From Pleurotus ostreatus/Saccharomyces cerevisiae fusant (Eukaryota; Opisthokonta), in assembly GCA_024196135.1 (NCBI GenBank), contig JAMQCK010000014.1:163953-227952 (forward strand): a stretch of DNA of 64,000 nucleotides, written 5' to 3'. The notes under the pieces are model-generated. The model ran no database searches, was not told where the DNA came from, and worked only from the letters and a program-made list of their open reading frames with translations. Made by a program: the position numbers and the translations under genes. Below, piece after piece: positions 1 to 15,257 of the stretch (within the stretch, counting starts at the first letter, position 1; each line of letters opens with the position of its first letter).

Positions 1-459
1 GAACAATCAAACGAGAAGAGGGAACTCACCGCTCACAGTAGCTATCCAAACGCACGTGTCAATCAGTCCTTTACGGCCAAACTCGCGAACTCAGAGAGCC
101 TAGACTCACTCGCGCAGATGATCATAGCCTTGAACTGCAGGGTTTGCCGCCTGGCTAGCGGTCAGTCTGCTTCGCGGGGTCAAACGCAGTCCAAAGCTCA
201 CTTGAACCACGGCCATTGGTAGTGCGCAATCAAGGTTGCGCCTACGCCCATCGCGAAGGCTTGTATGCCGCCCTATACGCAGGGGCATAGCCAGGTGCAA
301 TAGGAAGGGATTTGAAGAGGGTGAGGATTCGGAAAGCTCGACTTCAACAACACATCCTTCGCTGATGATGCAAACAAGGCCCACCCTGATGCCGGCGCGC
401 GCCTGGATCTCGTACGCCTCCTCAACCTCGTCGCGGCGTCGCTCGGTGGAGGTCGCCAT
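1..459 (-). CDS. HIG1/Rcf2-like mitochondrial protein (5' part, runs off left edge)
   Basis: Start codon at 459-457. Coding exons read 459-385, 272-202, 150-110 and 41-30, joined at GT-AG boundaries with consistent phase; the gene continues past base 1. The N-terminus is charged (MATSTERRRDEVEEAY). It is followed by RAGIRGGIQAFAMGVGA, then HYQWPWFKRQTLQFKAM and the start of a second hydrophobic stretch. A charged lead, a glycine-rich helix, an aromatic/basic loop and a second helix are typical of fungal HIG1-domain proteins such as Rcf2, which associate with respiratory supercomplexes in the inner mitochondrial membrane. The family assignment rests on this pattern only; the C-terminal half is outside the window. 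Confidence 0.72.
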
Positions 460-716
460 GCTGAAGACCTAAGCTATTGCTGGAAGTCGGAAGCAAGGTG
501 TGTGCGTGCGGTATATTCCTGAGTCCTCAGCGGGGCCCAATTCGGAATCGGATTGAGAGCGGCTGGCGTGATGTCACGGAGTTGAGATGTTCATTTCCCA
601 CGGGTTAGGCCGTTGTTTGTGGCGCGCACGATTGAGTACACTCGGGTTCGAGAGCCGGCAGATGAAGCAGATGAATATGCGAGATAAGCTACAGACGGTA
701 TATACATATGGATAGA

Positions 717-3548
717 TTATTGGAGGTCCAAGATACGGATATAGTTGGCTTCGGAGCAGACGATCAACTGAGAGGAAGTTCTGAACGCGACTTGGTTGAT
801 CTTCTGCCCTGGCAGTCCTTCAACCTACATTGAGTCAGTACTTATTATTGAAAGCCCAAGCAAAGGGACACTCACCACAGACAGAGGCTTCGAAGGCTTC
901 CGCACGTCCCATAAACGCACATTGCCCCTGGGATCGCCACCAGCGAAAAGATATTCATGCGTACTGCCTAACGCAACCAGGTCAGTCGCTACTTTCCTGA
1001 TCTTCGTCCACCGGCTCACCCTTCATATACCTCCCGTGCGGTTCCCCCGTCGTATACCCAAACCGCACCACAGGCCGCTCCGGCACCCTCCTTAAATCCC
1101 TAATCTCGCACTGCTGCTCCAAATGTCCAACCTCCAACAGCGCGCACGACGAAAAACACGTCTGGTGCAAATGGTACACCGACACCGACGTCTTGAACGT
1201 GTTGACGACGCGCTCGGAGGGCATGTCGTAGACGTTGACGACCGAGTCCGCGCCTGCGGTGATGAGCTTCGAGCTCTTGTCGTGAAGGGGAAGGAGTGCT
1301 TGGACGACGGAGTTGTGTTTGAGGGTGGAGAGGAGGCGGGGGGTGGAGGTGAGGGAGTGGTCGAGTTGGTGGATGTAGACGGAGTGGTCGTAGCCGCCGG
1401 ATGCGAATGCTAGTGGCTGAGGTAGCGTGCAGAGGGCACCAACGCCTTTCTTGGAGCGAACCTGAGGTAAAGGGATATACTGAACGATCTATGGGATGAT
1501 ATCAACGAAAGGGCAAGTCCCAAAAAAGGTAAGCATACCTTCTGGTCGACAACCTGGGCGATGCGGAGCTCAGGTGATCCATTCTTGTGTCCAAACACAA
1601 GCAGATCATGCTGACCGTCCGACAGAACACACGCATCGTCAATGCTGTTCTGTCTATCGATGGTCTCGGGGTCCGGAGACAAAAGTGTACGCGAGAACCT
1701 ACGCGAAATCTCAGTAAAGCAACTAACCTACTCGCCGTACGCTCACGCACCTCAGAGGATCTCCACACAGCCGATTCACCACCCCATGCATTGAAATGGT
1801 ATACATATCGAAAGCAGAGTCGAGCCCGCCAGCGCCAACAATAGACCCCCGTAGGATGACCCGACGCATCTTGTCGCGCTGCTGGTGTCCCTCGATGTGC
1901 ACCATAGCATCCTGAGGCCGAAGAGCAGGCCCTCGCGAGGGAGAGCCAATGTCCTCATCGTCATCTTCGGAGTCCGGTATGGATATGATTTCGTCCTCTT
2001 CCATAGTGTCTGGTGGCTTCTCGGGGATGGCATACTGCATATCGGGAAGGATGACAGGCGGGTTAACGGGTTTTCGCGGAGGGTTGTCAGGCATTCGCCG
2101 GCGAGACGTGCGTGCGATTGGCTCCTCATCAGACGAGAGCTCATCCTCTTCTGGTATCCGCGGGCTTGAGGGTATAGGGTCGTCAACCTCGATGGGAGGC
2201 AGAGAGAGACGCGAGGGGCCGACGAGTGGGGGAGGCGCCTCCGCGCGTTGCTTTCCCTTCCATTTCGCGCTGGCACCGCCGGGCGGGGAGATAGATAAAG
2301 TACTGGTGACGAATTGCCTTCGAGGCGGCCTTTGCAGCAATAAGGATAGCTCCTCGATAGGATCGCGGCGAGGGATCACTGTAGGATGAGGATGCGAAGT
2401 TGTAGATGACTTCGTTCCAGCTTGCTATGAGCTTGCACTACTAACAACAGGATTTCAACTCACCGAAGAGGGTGGGGATTGGCGCGAAGGGCCATCCAAA
2501 GGCGGAATAGTATCAGGTGGCGTGATACGCTGACTTGAAGGGCCAAGGTCATCACGGACGACGCGACGAGGACAAGGAGATGGCGGCCTTGAATGACCGG
2601 CCGCTCGGTCGGGAAGGTTGGTCAACCGAGTTTGCGGTGAGGAGTGTATGTCAAATGGACTGGAATGCTCTGGGTGGGAAGGCATGATGTCTTCGCCTGA
2701 GCATTGCGGGCCATCGACACCCGTATCAGAGGAGTCGATGTCCATATCGGACGAGGGATGGGCAGGACTCGATGCGGATGCAAGAGCAGGCGCGCTCAAA
2801 GTAGGTGGTGGGTCAAGTGCATCACGACTGTCATTATGCTCGAGTGAGGGAGGTACAGTACATTCCTGGCGTTTTGAGCGTCAGAGAAAGCAACGATATG
2901 AGACGAGCCACGCACATTCTTGTACGTAGGCAATTCCACCGTCCACCGCGCAACCTGCTCGCCATGGTCGATGTACTCGTTCACGATGGTGTTGTGGCGT
3001 TCCTCAAGCTGTCGTCGCTGCTCGTACAGCCATGCGCGTCGGTTGCTCTTGCAATTCGGTACGCCCCAGCGGCAGTTTGGGGGAAGGGGGACGTTAATGT
3101 TGCTCGTTCGGAGACCGGACGCGGTAGTCTTCGCAGGCTCGACGATCTGGGGAGGACGGTGGGGAGCAACGGGGCGCGAAGGCACGCGTGGTGGAGGAGG
3201 AGCGCGCTGGTACGGTCTTGAAGATGAATGCCCTCGCGCAGAGGCATGTGAGACGCGAGGAGGGCCAGAATCGTGGCGTGGCCGCTTCGCGGGAACGAGG
3301 GGAACACCGAAGGCATTGACCTGCCGTGGAACTGGATTGAAGGGTCGGTGTTCGTGTTGAGGGGGCCAGTGTGCATTATTTGGCCTCGAATTGGTGTTCT
3401 GATGATGATAGCCGCGCGCTGGGCCTCTGTAAGGCCCTCCGCGCCCGCGAAAGGGCTGAGGCTTGAAGGAGGATGCAGGGAGGACAGAGGGGATCGAGTG
3501 GTTCTTCCGGCCGACTTCATTGGGCTGGACATCTTCCCTAAATGACAT
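717..3548 (-). CDS. WD40-repeat protein with long Pro/Ser-rich N-terminus
   Basis: Seven coding exons: 3548-2916, 2865-2464, 2424-1751, 1698-1539, 1488-1020, 967-876 and 824-717. They sum to 2538 nt, an 845-residue protein. Residues 1 to about 550 are low complexity, rich in Pro, Ser, Arg and acidic clusters, and probably disordered. The last 300 residues hold WD40-like blades, seen as FASGGYDHSVYIHQL, LITAGADSVVNVYD, GNVRLWDVRK and LIVCSEANYIRILDL, so the C-terminus should fold as a beta-propeller scaffold. Its partner is unknown. The intron between exons 2 and 3 is only 39 nt in this model and is the least certain junction. A distant relative lies at 39964-42363. Confidence 0.8.
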
Positions 3549-3860
3549 AAGTAAGTGTCTTCAGCCCAGGTTCATGGATGTTGTCGTAGATAGTGTGTGA
3601 TGGAGGACAAGGGAAGAACAATACCTACGCCAGCAGCCCAGCGCCTCTTCGCCTTTCGGTCCGGTCACCCACACAATTCTCACGCGCACGTGCCAGCATG
3701 TTGAACTTCGTTGCCACATAATCGCCTTCAACGACGGTGCTAAGCCGTCTTCATTGTAAGCGTGAGAACCATCTCGCATTGTGAGCACAACATATTTCAT
3801 CCCGTATCATACAAGTCAGACTCTACATCAGCTCGAATTCAGATATTCAACCACCGCAGC
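3549..3860. other. Intergenic, WD40 upstream / esterase downstream
   Basis: This is the 5' flank of the WD40 gene and the 3' flank of the first carboxylesterase. No reading frame, RNA gene or repeat could be supported. Confidence 0.5.
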
Positions 3861-6122
<2,262 letters not shown>

Positions 6123-6226
6123 GATCCTGGCAAGCGCAGAAGTCTGCCGTTAAGTCAACGTGAGTCCGTAAGGGGAAGGGGGAGAAAGCGGATCGCGCGC
6201 GACACGGGATGAGAGACATGCATGCG

Positions 6227-6237
6227 CATTATAAGGA
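6227..6237 (-). promoter_or_regulatory. TATA-like box of carboxylesterase copy 1
   Basis: The plus strand reads GCATTATAAGG, giving CCTTATAATGC on the gene strand, about 105 bp before the start codon. The same context (GCATTATATAAGG) lies before copy 2. Confidence 0.55.
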
Positions 6238-6303
6238 TGGCGACGACTGACCTATGATACCACCCCCAGCTGGTAGACGGGCCGGGAAGCAACCGAGGCG
6301 GTT

Positions 6304-6346
6304 GCTGTACTTTGTCATAACCACCCTGGGCCTCATCGCAGTTGCC
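6304..6346 (-). promoter_or_regulatory. Promoter block conserved between the two esterases (copy 1)
   Basis: A stretch of about 43 bp beginning GCTGTACTTTGTCATAACCA matches 9313-9354 upstream of copy 2 at roughly 84% by eye. A shorter shared motif, GTCAAGTGACCGAGTT near 6410-6425, pairs with GTCAGATGACCGACTT near 9430-9445. This may be retained promoter from the duplication, perhaps a shared activator site. Confidence 0.5.
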
Positions 6347-6883
6347 GTAGACCGCAGGCGACGCGTGAACCTTGGCTGAAGAAGGAGCGCGCGCCATACT
6401 GCTACACCCGTCAAGTGACCGAGTTAAACCCCGTCAGGTGCGTCTAAAATCCTCGGAGTGCGGGGTAATCACAGAGAAAGCCTACTGTTCTTCCTGAATG
6501 ATGCAACCGGGGTTTTCTGAGTTCCTGAAGGAGTGGCCAGTGAACATGAGCTGGAGGAGGAGGCAGATGTTCAGGTCCGAATCGGCGTTTGCCGGGTTGA
6601 TCGTCGGCCATTGCCGAAATGTCTTCAGTGTGGCTCAGTGTCTCGATAAATCAGGACCACAGATCGAGAAAGAGGATAGGTAACTATACGGTTATGCACA
6701 CACTCTCTTGCCATGTCGTTCAGAGTCATCTATGGAAAGCAGCGCCGACTGACTGTGTCATCCCCATAATTCAGGATCGCAGTGTCCTTCGTCCCGGAAA
6801 AGCACGCCAGTCATCTCATTCCGATGGTTATGCATACCAACATTCAACCTCGCACTGGCATTCTCTGCTTCCGCATTGCCGTC

Positions 6884-9154
<2,271 letters not shown>

Positions 9155-9233
9155 GATTTGTGCACGAGAAGAATCGTCGTTGAGTCGATAGTTTTTGTCC
9201 GTGAGGGAGAAGGCAGCAGCGAGGGAGGACGGG

Positions 9234-9243
9234 CATTATATAA
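9234..9243 (-). promoter_or_regulatory. TATA box of carboxylesterase copy 2
   Basis: The gene strand reads CCTTATATAATGCC about 85 bp upstream of the start codon at 9154, a good TATA match at the expected distance. Confidence 0.6.
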
Positions 9244-9312
9244 GGCCTTGGAAGCTACTATTGGACACGAGACGAAGAGGGGATCCATACCGCAACTGGA
9301 ACTAGGGCGGGA

Positions 9313-9354
9313 GCTGTACTTGGTCATAGCCACCATGAGCCTCGTCGAATTGCC
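9313..9354 (-). promoter_or_regulatory. Promoter block conserved between the two esterases (copy 2)
   Basis: Counterpart of 6304-6346, beginning GCTGTACTTGGTCATAGCCA. It lies at a comparable distance before its start codon. Confidence 0.5.
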
Positions 9355-9784
9355 TTATACTGTACATCATGCTTGCTCTATGCAGTCATCTTTGGCCATA
9401 GAAGGGGGAGCCCCAGACTGATACAACCTGTCAGATGACCGACTTTTGGTCACCCATTCGTGTTCTGGAAAGCCGCCAGTCAGGTCGCTATTACCCAAGG
9501 CAGGTGCTTTGCAAACGTCGCACGACCGAGCAGGCGAAGAACGAGTTCGTTAGGGTGTTCGATAGCAAATATACGTCCAATGATGACGGCGCTTTCCCGC
9601 GGATACAAGGAAGGCCGTCAGCGTGCAGCTCGAGCCGGAGAGCTTGAGTGAGCGTCCAAGCCAAGCCAAGTCGCCGGTCTGTCGGGCCGGGTGCCGAAAT
9701 GACGCTCCGCGCCGTCACATGACAAGGTCACCAACCGAGGCGCGTTGTTTACACCCACCATCTCCTCCGCATCCGACGTCGACG

Positions 9785-12700
9785 ATGGCGTCCGACGGCC
9801 TGCTGCTATGGGCGAACTCTATACGGATGACGATGGCGAGCGACAAAGCGCGCTTCGAATTCTCGGAGCACATGCAATCTCGCGGCTTTTCCTGGCTGGA
9901 TCAGTATTTGGAGGACGTGGTCGAGAAGGCGCGCGAAGGGTGAGCATGGCGAGACGAACAATCTTTGTTCTGGTTTACTGACTTAAGCTGCAGTGACGAT
10001 GAGCTTTTCGATCTTATGAAGACGCCAGGCCGAAAGAAGGTGGTCCGCAAGGGTCCTGCCACGGGTTCTCGCCTGAAGAATATTGTCTCGATATCTGAGC
10101 AGGTGCGTGCTTCTTCTAACATAACGACTTGTGCTGACCATTTCACAGGATGAAGACATGGAAAGCAAGGAGAACGTGGCCCCGGTGCAAAACACGTTCT
10201 ATCAAGCACTGCTAGCAGCCAAATCTCCCGAACCCACGAAGGCCCTTCCTAGCCCACGAGCGCCAGACTCAAGTCCTCTACCCGAGCAGACTGTGCGCCG
10301 CATCTCCTCTCACCCTCGCGATGTCTCTCCACCGCTGCCGACACCCACTCTTGACTACCAGGACAACCTCGGCTTCCCGCAATTCCCACATATGGACCCA
10401 GTGGCTCTGTCGATGATCGTGGAGGACGACGAGGGCTCTGGCCGTGGCTCGTCGCATACGAGCTATGCGGCAGAGCGGGCACCGTTGCAAGCCGCCGTGT
10501 CCAATCGTCTCGAGGGCCAGGCGATCAAGGAGCAGCCGGAGGACATGGAAGTCACTTCGCCGAGGGGGCCGTCCTTCGCGAGCACGACGGACACATTCCA
10601 TTCTATTCCCATGAGCCCCGACCATACTCGCCATTCTACTGAACGACCTCAAGAGGACTCCAAGTCTGCGACAGCTCACACGCCAGAGCATACGTCGCCA
10701 TTGTATCCCACCCTGCCTGCCGAGGAGCCTGCACCAGAGGAGTCCAAACGCAAATCGGGCGCTTCGTCTGAGGACGCTACCGCCTCCAAGGCCGAGGATG
10801 CGGTCGACACCGTGATGTCGGAGGTCAACCCATCCGCGGATAAGGGCCAATACACCGACGATGTTGTTCCTCTGCGTGACGACGATGGCACGAGCGGTGC
10901 TCGGCCACCCAGCCCTCTCCGCAAATCTCTTCGTGCCGTCCGCGAGCAAAGCTCCGGCGCCATCCTCGTTGGTGCCGCCACGCCTGGTCCGTCGGTGGGA
11001 GCCTCAAGGACGTCGTGGCTGATGAAGACGCGCGCTGTCAACAGGAAGGTCAGTGGCATGGGCGGACCCGCGCATGTTCCAAGGACGACCATGGGGGGCA
11101 CCAAGCGGAAGAGCGAGGATACGATGCATATTCCGGGTCTGTACTCGGAGGATGACACGCGGCATGCGAAGACGATGAAGTTCGACAACGATGTCACGTC
11201 CGGGAAGCCGATAGAACGTGCAGAATCCGCGAAGCCCTTGGAACGAGCTGAATCCATGAAGCCTACAGAGCGCGCGGAATCTGTGAAGCCTATGGAGCGT
11301 GCCGAAACTGCGCCGCCCACGTCCAAGCCTAGCAGTGCCGCCACGGACGAAGGCATACTCGACCGTTTGCGCAAGACGATGCAGGGCATGAAGCCTGTTG
11401 GGCCCTTGGTCTCCAACGAGGCGCTCGCTGATGCGAAGGCCTCCGCGGAGGCGAAGGTAGCCGAAAGGCACCAGGCGGATGCCAGCGTTGTATCAATGTC
11501 CTTCGCAGACGGTCCCTCTTCCCTGCCGGACGCTATCCTCTCAGCTCCTACCAAGGAGGCTCCCGCCCCAGTCAACCCGGAAGCCTCCCGCCGCATGAGC
11601 GTCTCGGAACTGATGCCCTCCAACGACAAGGCCGACAAGGCCTCCGTCTTCAAGTTCGCGCCACCGCCTGCGCCTACCGCGCAGCACAATGCCCGCGTCA
11701 GCACCACGCCAGCCAACTCGCCTCCTCCCGCCAGCCACCCCGCGCCCGTGTTCTCCAAGCCGCGCGTCTTTGTGCCGCCGCCGGATAAGAAGCCGTCCAC
11801 GCAGGACTTCCACTTCCAGCCCGCCGCCGTGCGCAACGTGCCCACCGCCATTTCGAACGTGGGGCTCTCACCGCGCCTCCAGTCCCCCTCGTCGCACAAG
11901 GCGAATGCCCTGTCCGCGCAGTCAACAGTGGAGAGCATTGCCTCCGAAACCGACCGGATCTTCGACACTGACGTCGAGATACCGGGCTCTTGGGAGCCAA
12001 CGACGCAGGACACGGAGTACTCGTTTCCCGCCGCGACGACCGTGGACGGCGCGGACATCGTCGACGACGACGACTGGTCGGACGACGGGGGCCCGGTGCC
12101 GCCGGTGTTCCCGGGGACGGACCCGAGCAATGCGAATACGACGGATATCTATCAGACGACGTCGACGATGACGACGGCGAGTTATAAGATGGGGGTGAGT
12201 GTGGGTCCCACTATGGCTATGAATACGGGCGTGGGGATGAACACGGGTGTGGCGACGCCGCCGCCGGCGGAGAGGCCTGTGGTTGAGGAGGCACCAGCTG
12301 CGCCTGAGGAGGATAAGGAGATGGATTTGGCGGAGGCAAACCAGTACTTTATGGATGTGGATGAGCAGAGGGAGGTGCAGCCTGTCAACGCTAAGGCTAC
12401 TACGCCGACGGAGGTGCGTGGTTGTTTGACATGCAATGGTTGTTTTTGCTCACGGCCTTTACAGGACGAGAGGCCTGCAAGCCAACTCTCCGATGCCTCG
12501 TCCGTGCAGCCGACGACCTTGTTCGGCCATGCGCACAAGTTCGTCTCCAGCATGCTGGGCAGCGGGAAGAAGGGGAAGGCGACTACGAAGCCCGAGGTCA
12601 AGAGCCTTCAGCTGGCTGCCGCGGCTGCGAAGAAGGTACGCGTGTTTGCTTCAGTATCATTTCATCCATCAAATTCATGCTATCCCTAGCAACAGGACGA

Positions 12701-13570
12701 GCAGGAGAAGAAGGAGAAGCGGCTGAAGGAGATGGAGAATAGGCGCCTACTTGCTGCGCAGCGTAAGGCTGACGAGGAGAAGGCGCGGAAGGAGGAGCAG
12801 GAGCGGAAGGCAGCAGAAGACCGCGAGCGTCGTAAGCGGGAACGTGAGGAAACCACTGGCAAGCTGCCTGTGCCCGTGGCGAGGTCGAAGGTATACATAT
12901 TCTTGTTCAGGTCGAAGCATGCTCTGATGGTGTCATTCAGGACGAGGATACTACAAAGAAGCGGAAGATTGAGCTTCAGAAGCAGCCTTCGAAGACCGCT
13001 CTGAAGCCTCCGAGCTCGACGACCAAGACGCTGGTCAAGTCGAACTCGAGGCTCGCCCTGGCCTCCTCATCGACGACACCCGCGCACAAAGCCGGCGAGA
13101 TGTCGAAGGCTCCTCCTTCATTGAAAGGCAAGGGCAAGGCGCCCGCCAAGATGGACGATGACGGCCGCGAGCCCGCCCAAGTCGTCCAAAGCTCCATGGC
13201 CGCGCGCGCCAAAGCCCAAATGCAGGCCGCGCAAGCCGCCGCCGCCCAATCCGAGCCCAACCCCGGCCCCACCGACAACATCGAGCTGCCCGACATCAAC
13301 AGCGAATACTCCGACTCGGACGACGAGGACCGCGGGCGGGACGTCGCCGACTGGGCGCAGTCGCCGGACCTCGCGCGCATGCTGCGCGTGCAGAGCACGA
13401 TCAATCCGGATGATATCTTCGGGGAGATCCGGCCGCTCAGGATGGAGGAGATGTTCAAGACGAGGCAGAGTCGGTTTAGGGCGCGGACGAGTTCGGCGAA
13501 TTGGACGGGGACGGATCGGTTGACGGTGGAGGAGGAGAGGGAGTATGCGAGGAGGATGGGGTATCGGTAG
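9785..13570 (+). CDS. INCENP: Inner centromere protein (INCENP/Sli15 family)
   Basis: Six exons (9785-9939, 9994-10102, 10149-12413, 12465-12635, 12696-12890, 12941-13570) give 3525 nt and 1174 residues. INCENP is the scaffold of the chromosomal passenger complex: it binds Survivin/Borealin at its N-terminus and activates Aurora B through a C-terminal IN-box. The IN-box is visible near the C-terminus, from DIFGEIRPLRMEEMFKTR through SRFRARTSSANW. It follows a Lys/Glu/Arg-rich stretch, EKRLKEMENRRLLAAQRKAD onward, that looks like the family's single alpha-helix. The N-terminal 50 residues form an amphipathic segment as expected. The ~700-residue middle is Ser/Pro-rich with abundant possible Cdk (S/T-P) sites and holds an octapeptide repeat at 11205-11312. 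Confidence 0.9.
11205..11312 (+). repeat. Four-copy octapeptide-coding repeat inside INCENP
   Basis: Four successive ~24-27 nt units encode K-P-x-E-R-A-E-(S/T), with x = I, L, T, M and one variable residue between units. Third positions have diverged, so the repeat is old or selected at the protein level. Confidence 0.8.
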
Positions 13571-14109
13571 GGGCGTTGGCGGGAGCCTACTAGGATTTGG
13601 ACGTTCATCTCATGTGTTTCTGTATCTTGCATGCATTGGTCTTGACGTAGATTGCATACAGCTTCGCTCGTTCGACCGTTATGAACGAGCTTCATGAGTG
13701 CGTGGCGAGATTGAATGAACTCGACGTGTGCAATGCTGTTTCGTGCAATTCCTGTCGCAGGGTCCTCATCTTCTGGCGCAACCGACCACGAAATGGATGA
13801 GAGCCATGGCGGCTGTGTATATGCATTCACGCGGCGGCGGGTGTGGTGGCGTTTGCAGCAACGAGAGGGGGCAGTCACACATGTCTCTTAAACAGAAGAC
13901 GTTTGAAAGAGCATGCAAGCGTGTTCCGATGCAATACAGCGTGTCTAGTAAGAGATACAGAGAAAACTAAACTACAGAGCCGCGGGTATGTTAGAAGTGG
14001 ATAAAGTAAGAGCTTGTCGTTCCATTCGTATCATGCGCCCGACGCTCGAGGGCGTGGCTGCTAGACGTCGCGCTCGTGGCTGCGAAGCGCCGAAGTAGCC
14101 GCTAGGCGC
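13571..14109. other. Intergenic between convergent INCENP and small membrane protein
   Basis: 3' flanks of two convergent genes. Short open frames here have no recognisable features. Confidence 0.5.
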
Positions 14110-14430
14110 CTAGTAGGTCGCCGTTGCTCGCGAGCCACCGAATCGGCGACGAGTGCCTACTCGCCTGCGACCGGTGAAGCAGCGGCAGCAGATGATGTCC
14201 ATGATGAGGTCGAAGATGGTGACAATGACAGCGGTGATGGCGCTAGGGGGAGGGTCAGTGAGGGCGTCGAGAGCGAGGGTAGGAGGGTACACACCTGACA
14301 ATGGCCATGAAGACGCTGGCGATGGCCGAAATGATGGAGTTCAGGCCTGCGCCAATTGCGGAGAATACGGATCCCTGCGTGCTCGTCAGCGAATGCCCTC
14401 GTCATCGTCGACGCCCGTGCTGCTCACCAT
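14110..14430 (-). CDS. 71-residue membrane protein, start codon in its own exon
   Basis: Exons 14430-14428 (the ATG alone), 14374-14295 and 14242-14110; 216 nt in all. The ATG ends exactly at a GTGAGC donor and follows a CAA-rich leader. The product starts MGSVFSAIGAG, fitting an N-myristoylation signal (Gly2, Ser6). It continues with two adjacent hydrophobic segments (SIISAIASVFMAIVSAI, then TAVIVTIFDLIMDI). A CCRC cysteine cluster that could be palmitoylated and an Arg-rich tail (GRRRVGTRRRFGG) follow. I believe similar short proteins occur in many fungi, but I know of no assigned function. A TATA element lies about 90 bp upstream. Confidence 0.82.
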
Positions 14431-14518
14431 TGTTGTTGTTGTTGTGGGGGGTGAGTGTGTGTTGGGTTGGGTGGTTGGTTGGTTCGGTGATTGCTGCTCA
14501 CCCTCCCGCCGCACAGGC

Positions 14519-14525
14519 CTTATAA
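14519..14525 (-). promoter_or_regulatory. TATA box of the small membrane protein gene
   Basis: CCTTATAAGG on the gene strand, about 90 bp before the ATG at 14430. Confidence 0.6.
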
Positions 14526-14854
14526 GGGCTCGATAGCGGCGATGACTTCATTTTGCAGCGGACGCCCTCGAGGACGTCACGGATGACGGATTAGGTCCCG
14601 CCCTGTCTATCGGCGCTTGCAGCATTCTGAGCGCGCGCACTCCATGGCGCTCCGTCAACGAGGATACTTGTCCGTGCGGGGAAAAGGCAAGACCCGACGT
14701 CATAATGCCCGGTCCGAGCGCCGGTACTGACGCGCACCTTCTCGATCAGGAACTCGCGTACCTCGTTCCCCCAGCGGCTGGCACAGTCTGGCAGCGACTC
14801 GCACCCGCGCAGAGCAAGCTCCGAGCTCCCCGAGCGCTCCTCCACGGCAGAGAC

Positions 14855-15227
14855 ATGGCCGACGCCACTGCTGCAGCAGCAGCTCCTGACGCCGCCACCG
14901 CCATCGACGCCGCGTCCGACTCGGTCTCTTTTTTTGCCAACATCCTCACTCCGGGCTCCTCTTTCCACCCGACCTTCCTCCTCATTGCAGACGCCGCCTT
15001 CCTGGGCCTCTTCTTCGTGCTTCTCGCCCTTCTCTTCGTAACAAAAAGCCTGCACTTCGCGGTACTGATCCTAGTAGAGGCCGGGCTGTGGCTTAGCGTG
15101 AAGTGGTGCGTGTACGCTGTCGTATAGATTTCATATCTGCGCGCTTACGCAGGCGGGCAGGTTCGTGAATGAACTGAGGAAGGCTGAGATGGAAGTTCGT
15201 GCTTCGGCCGAGAAGAAGGATACATGA
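14855..15227 (+). CDS. PKR1: V-type ATPase assembly factor Pkr1
   Basis: Exons 14855-15105 and 15161-15227 encode 105 residues. Pkr1 is an ER membrane protein needed to assemble the V0 sector of the vacuolar ATPase. After an Ala/Asp-rich lead comes FFANILTPGSSFHPTFL, then two hydrophobic helices (about residues 47-65 and 70-88) ending in LWLSVKWFVNELRKAEME. The motif of a PG(S/T)S entry, two helices and W-F-x-N-E-L at the end is typical of the Pkr1 family, as is the length. The acceptor 8 nt after a competing CAG is chosen because it alone keeps the WFVNEL motif in frame. The gene converges on PSF3 with only 30 bp between stop codons. Confidence 0.85.
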
Positions 15228-15257
15228 GACCATGGGACACATCCCCCGCGCTTGATG

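Larger units (their letters stand above)
6123..6883. other. Intergenic between tandem carboxylesterases
   Basis: Holds the promoter of copy 1, with a TATA-like box near 6227 and blocks shared with copy 2 at 6304-6346 and 6408-6426, plus the 3' flank of copy 2. No coding sequence could be supported. Confidence 0.5.

Noticed and set aside
641..665. GGTTCGAG resembling a tRNA B box
   Set aside because: No A box or cloverleaf pairing upstream.
10676..12130. 484-codon minus-strand open frame
   Set aside because: Lies inside the large INCENP exon; it is a GC-driven shadow, and its Ser/Ala/Gly text has no domain.
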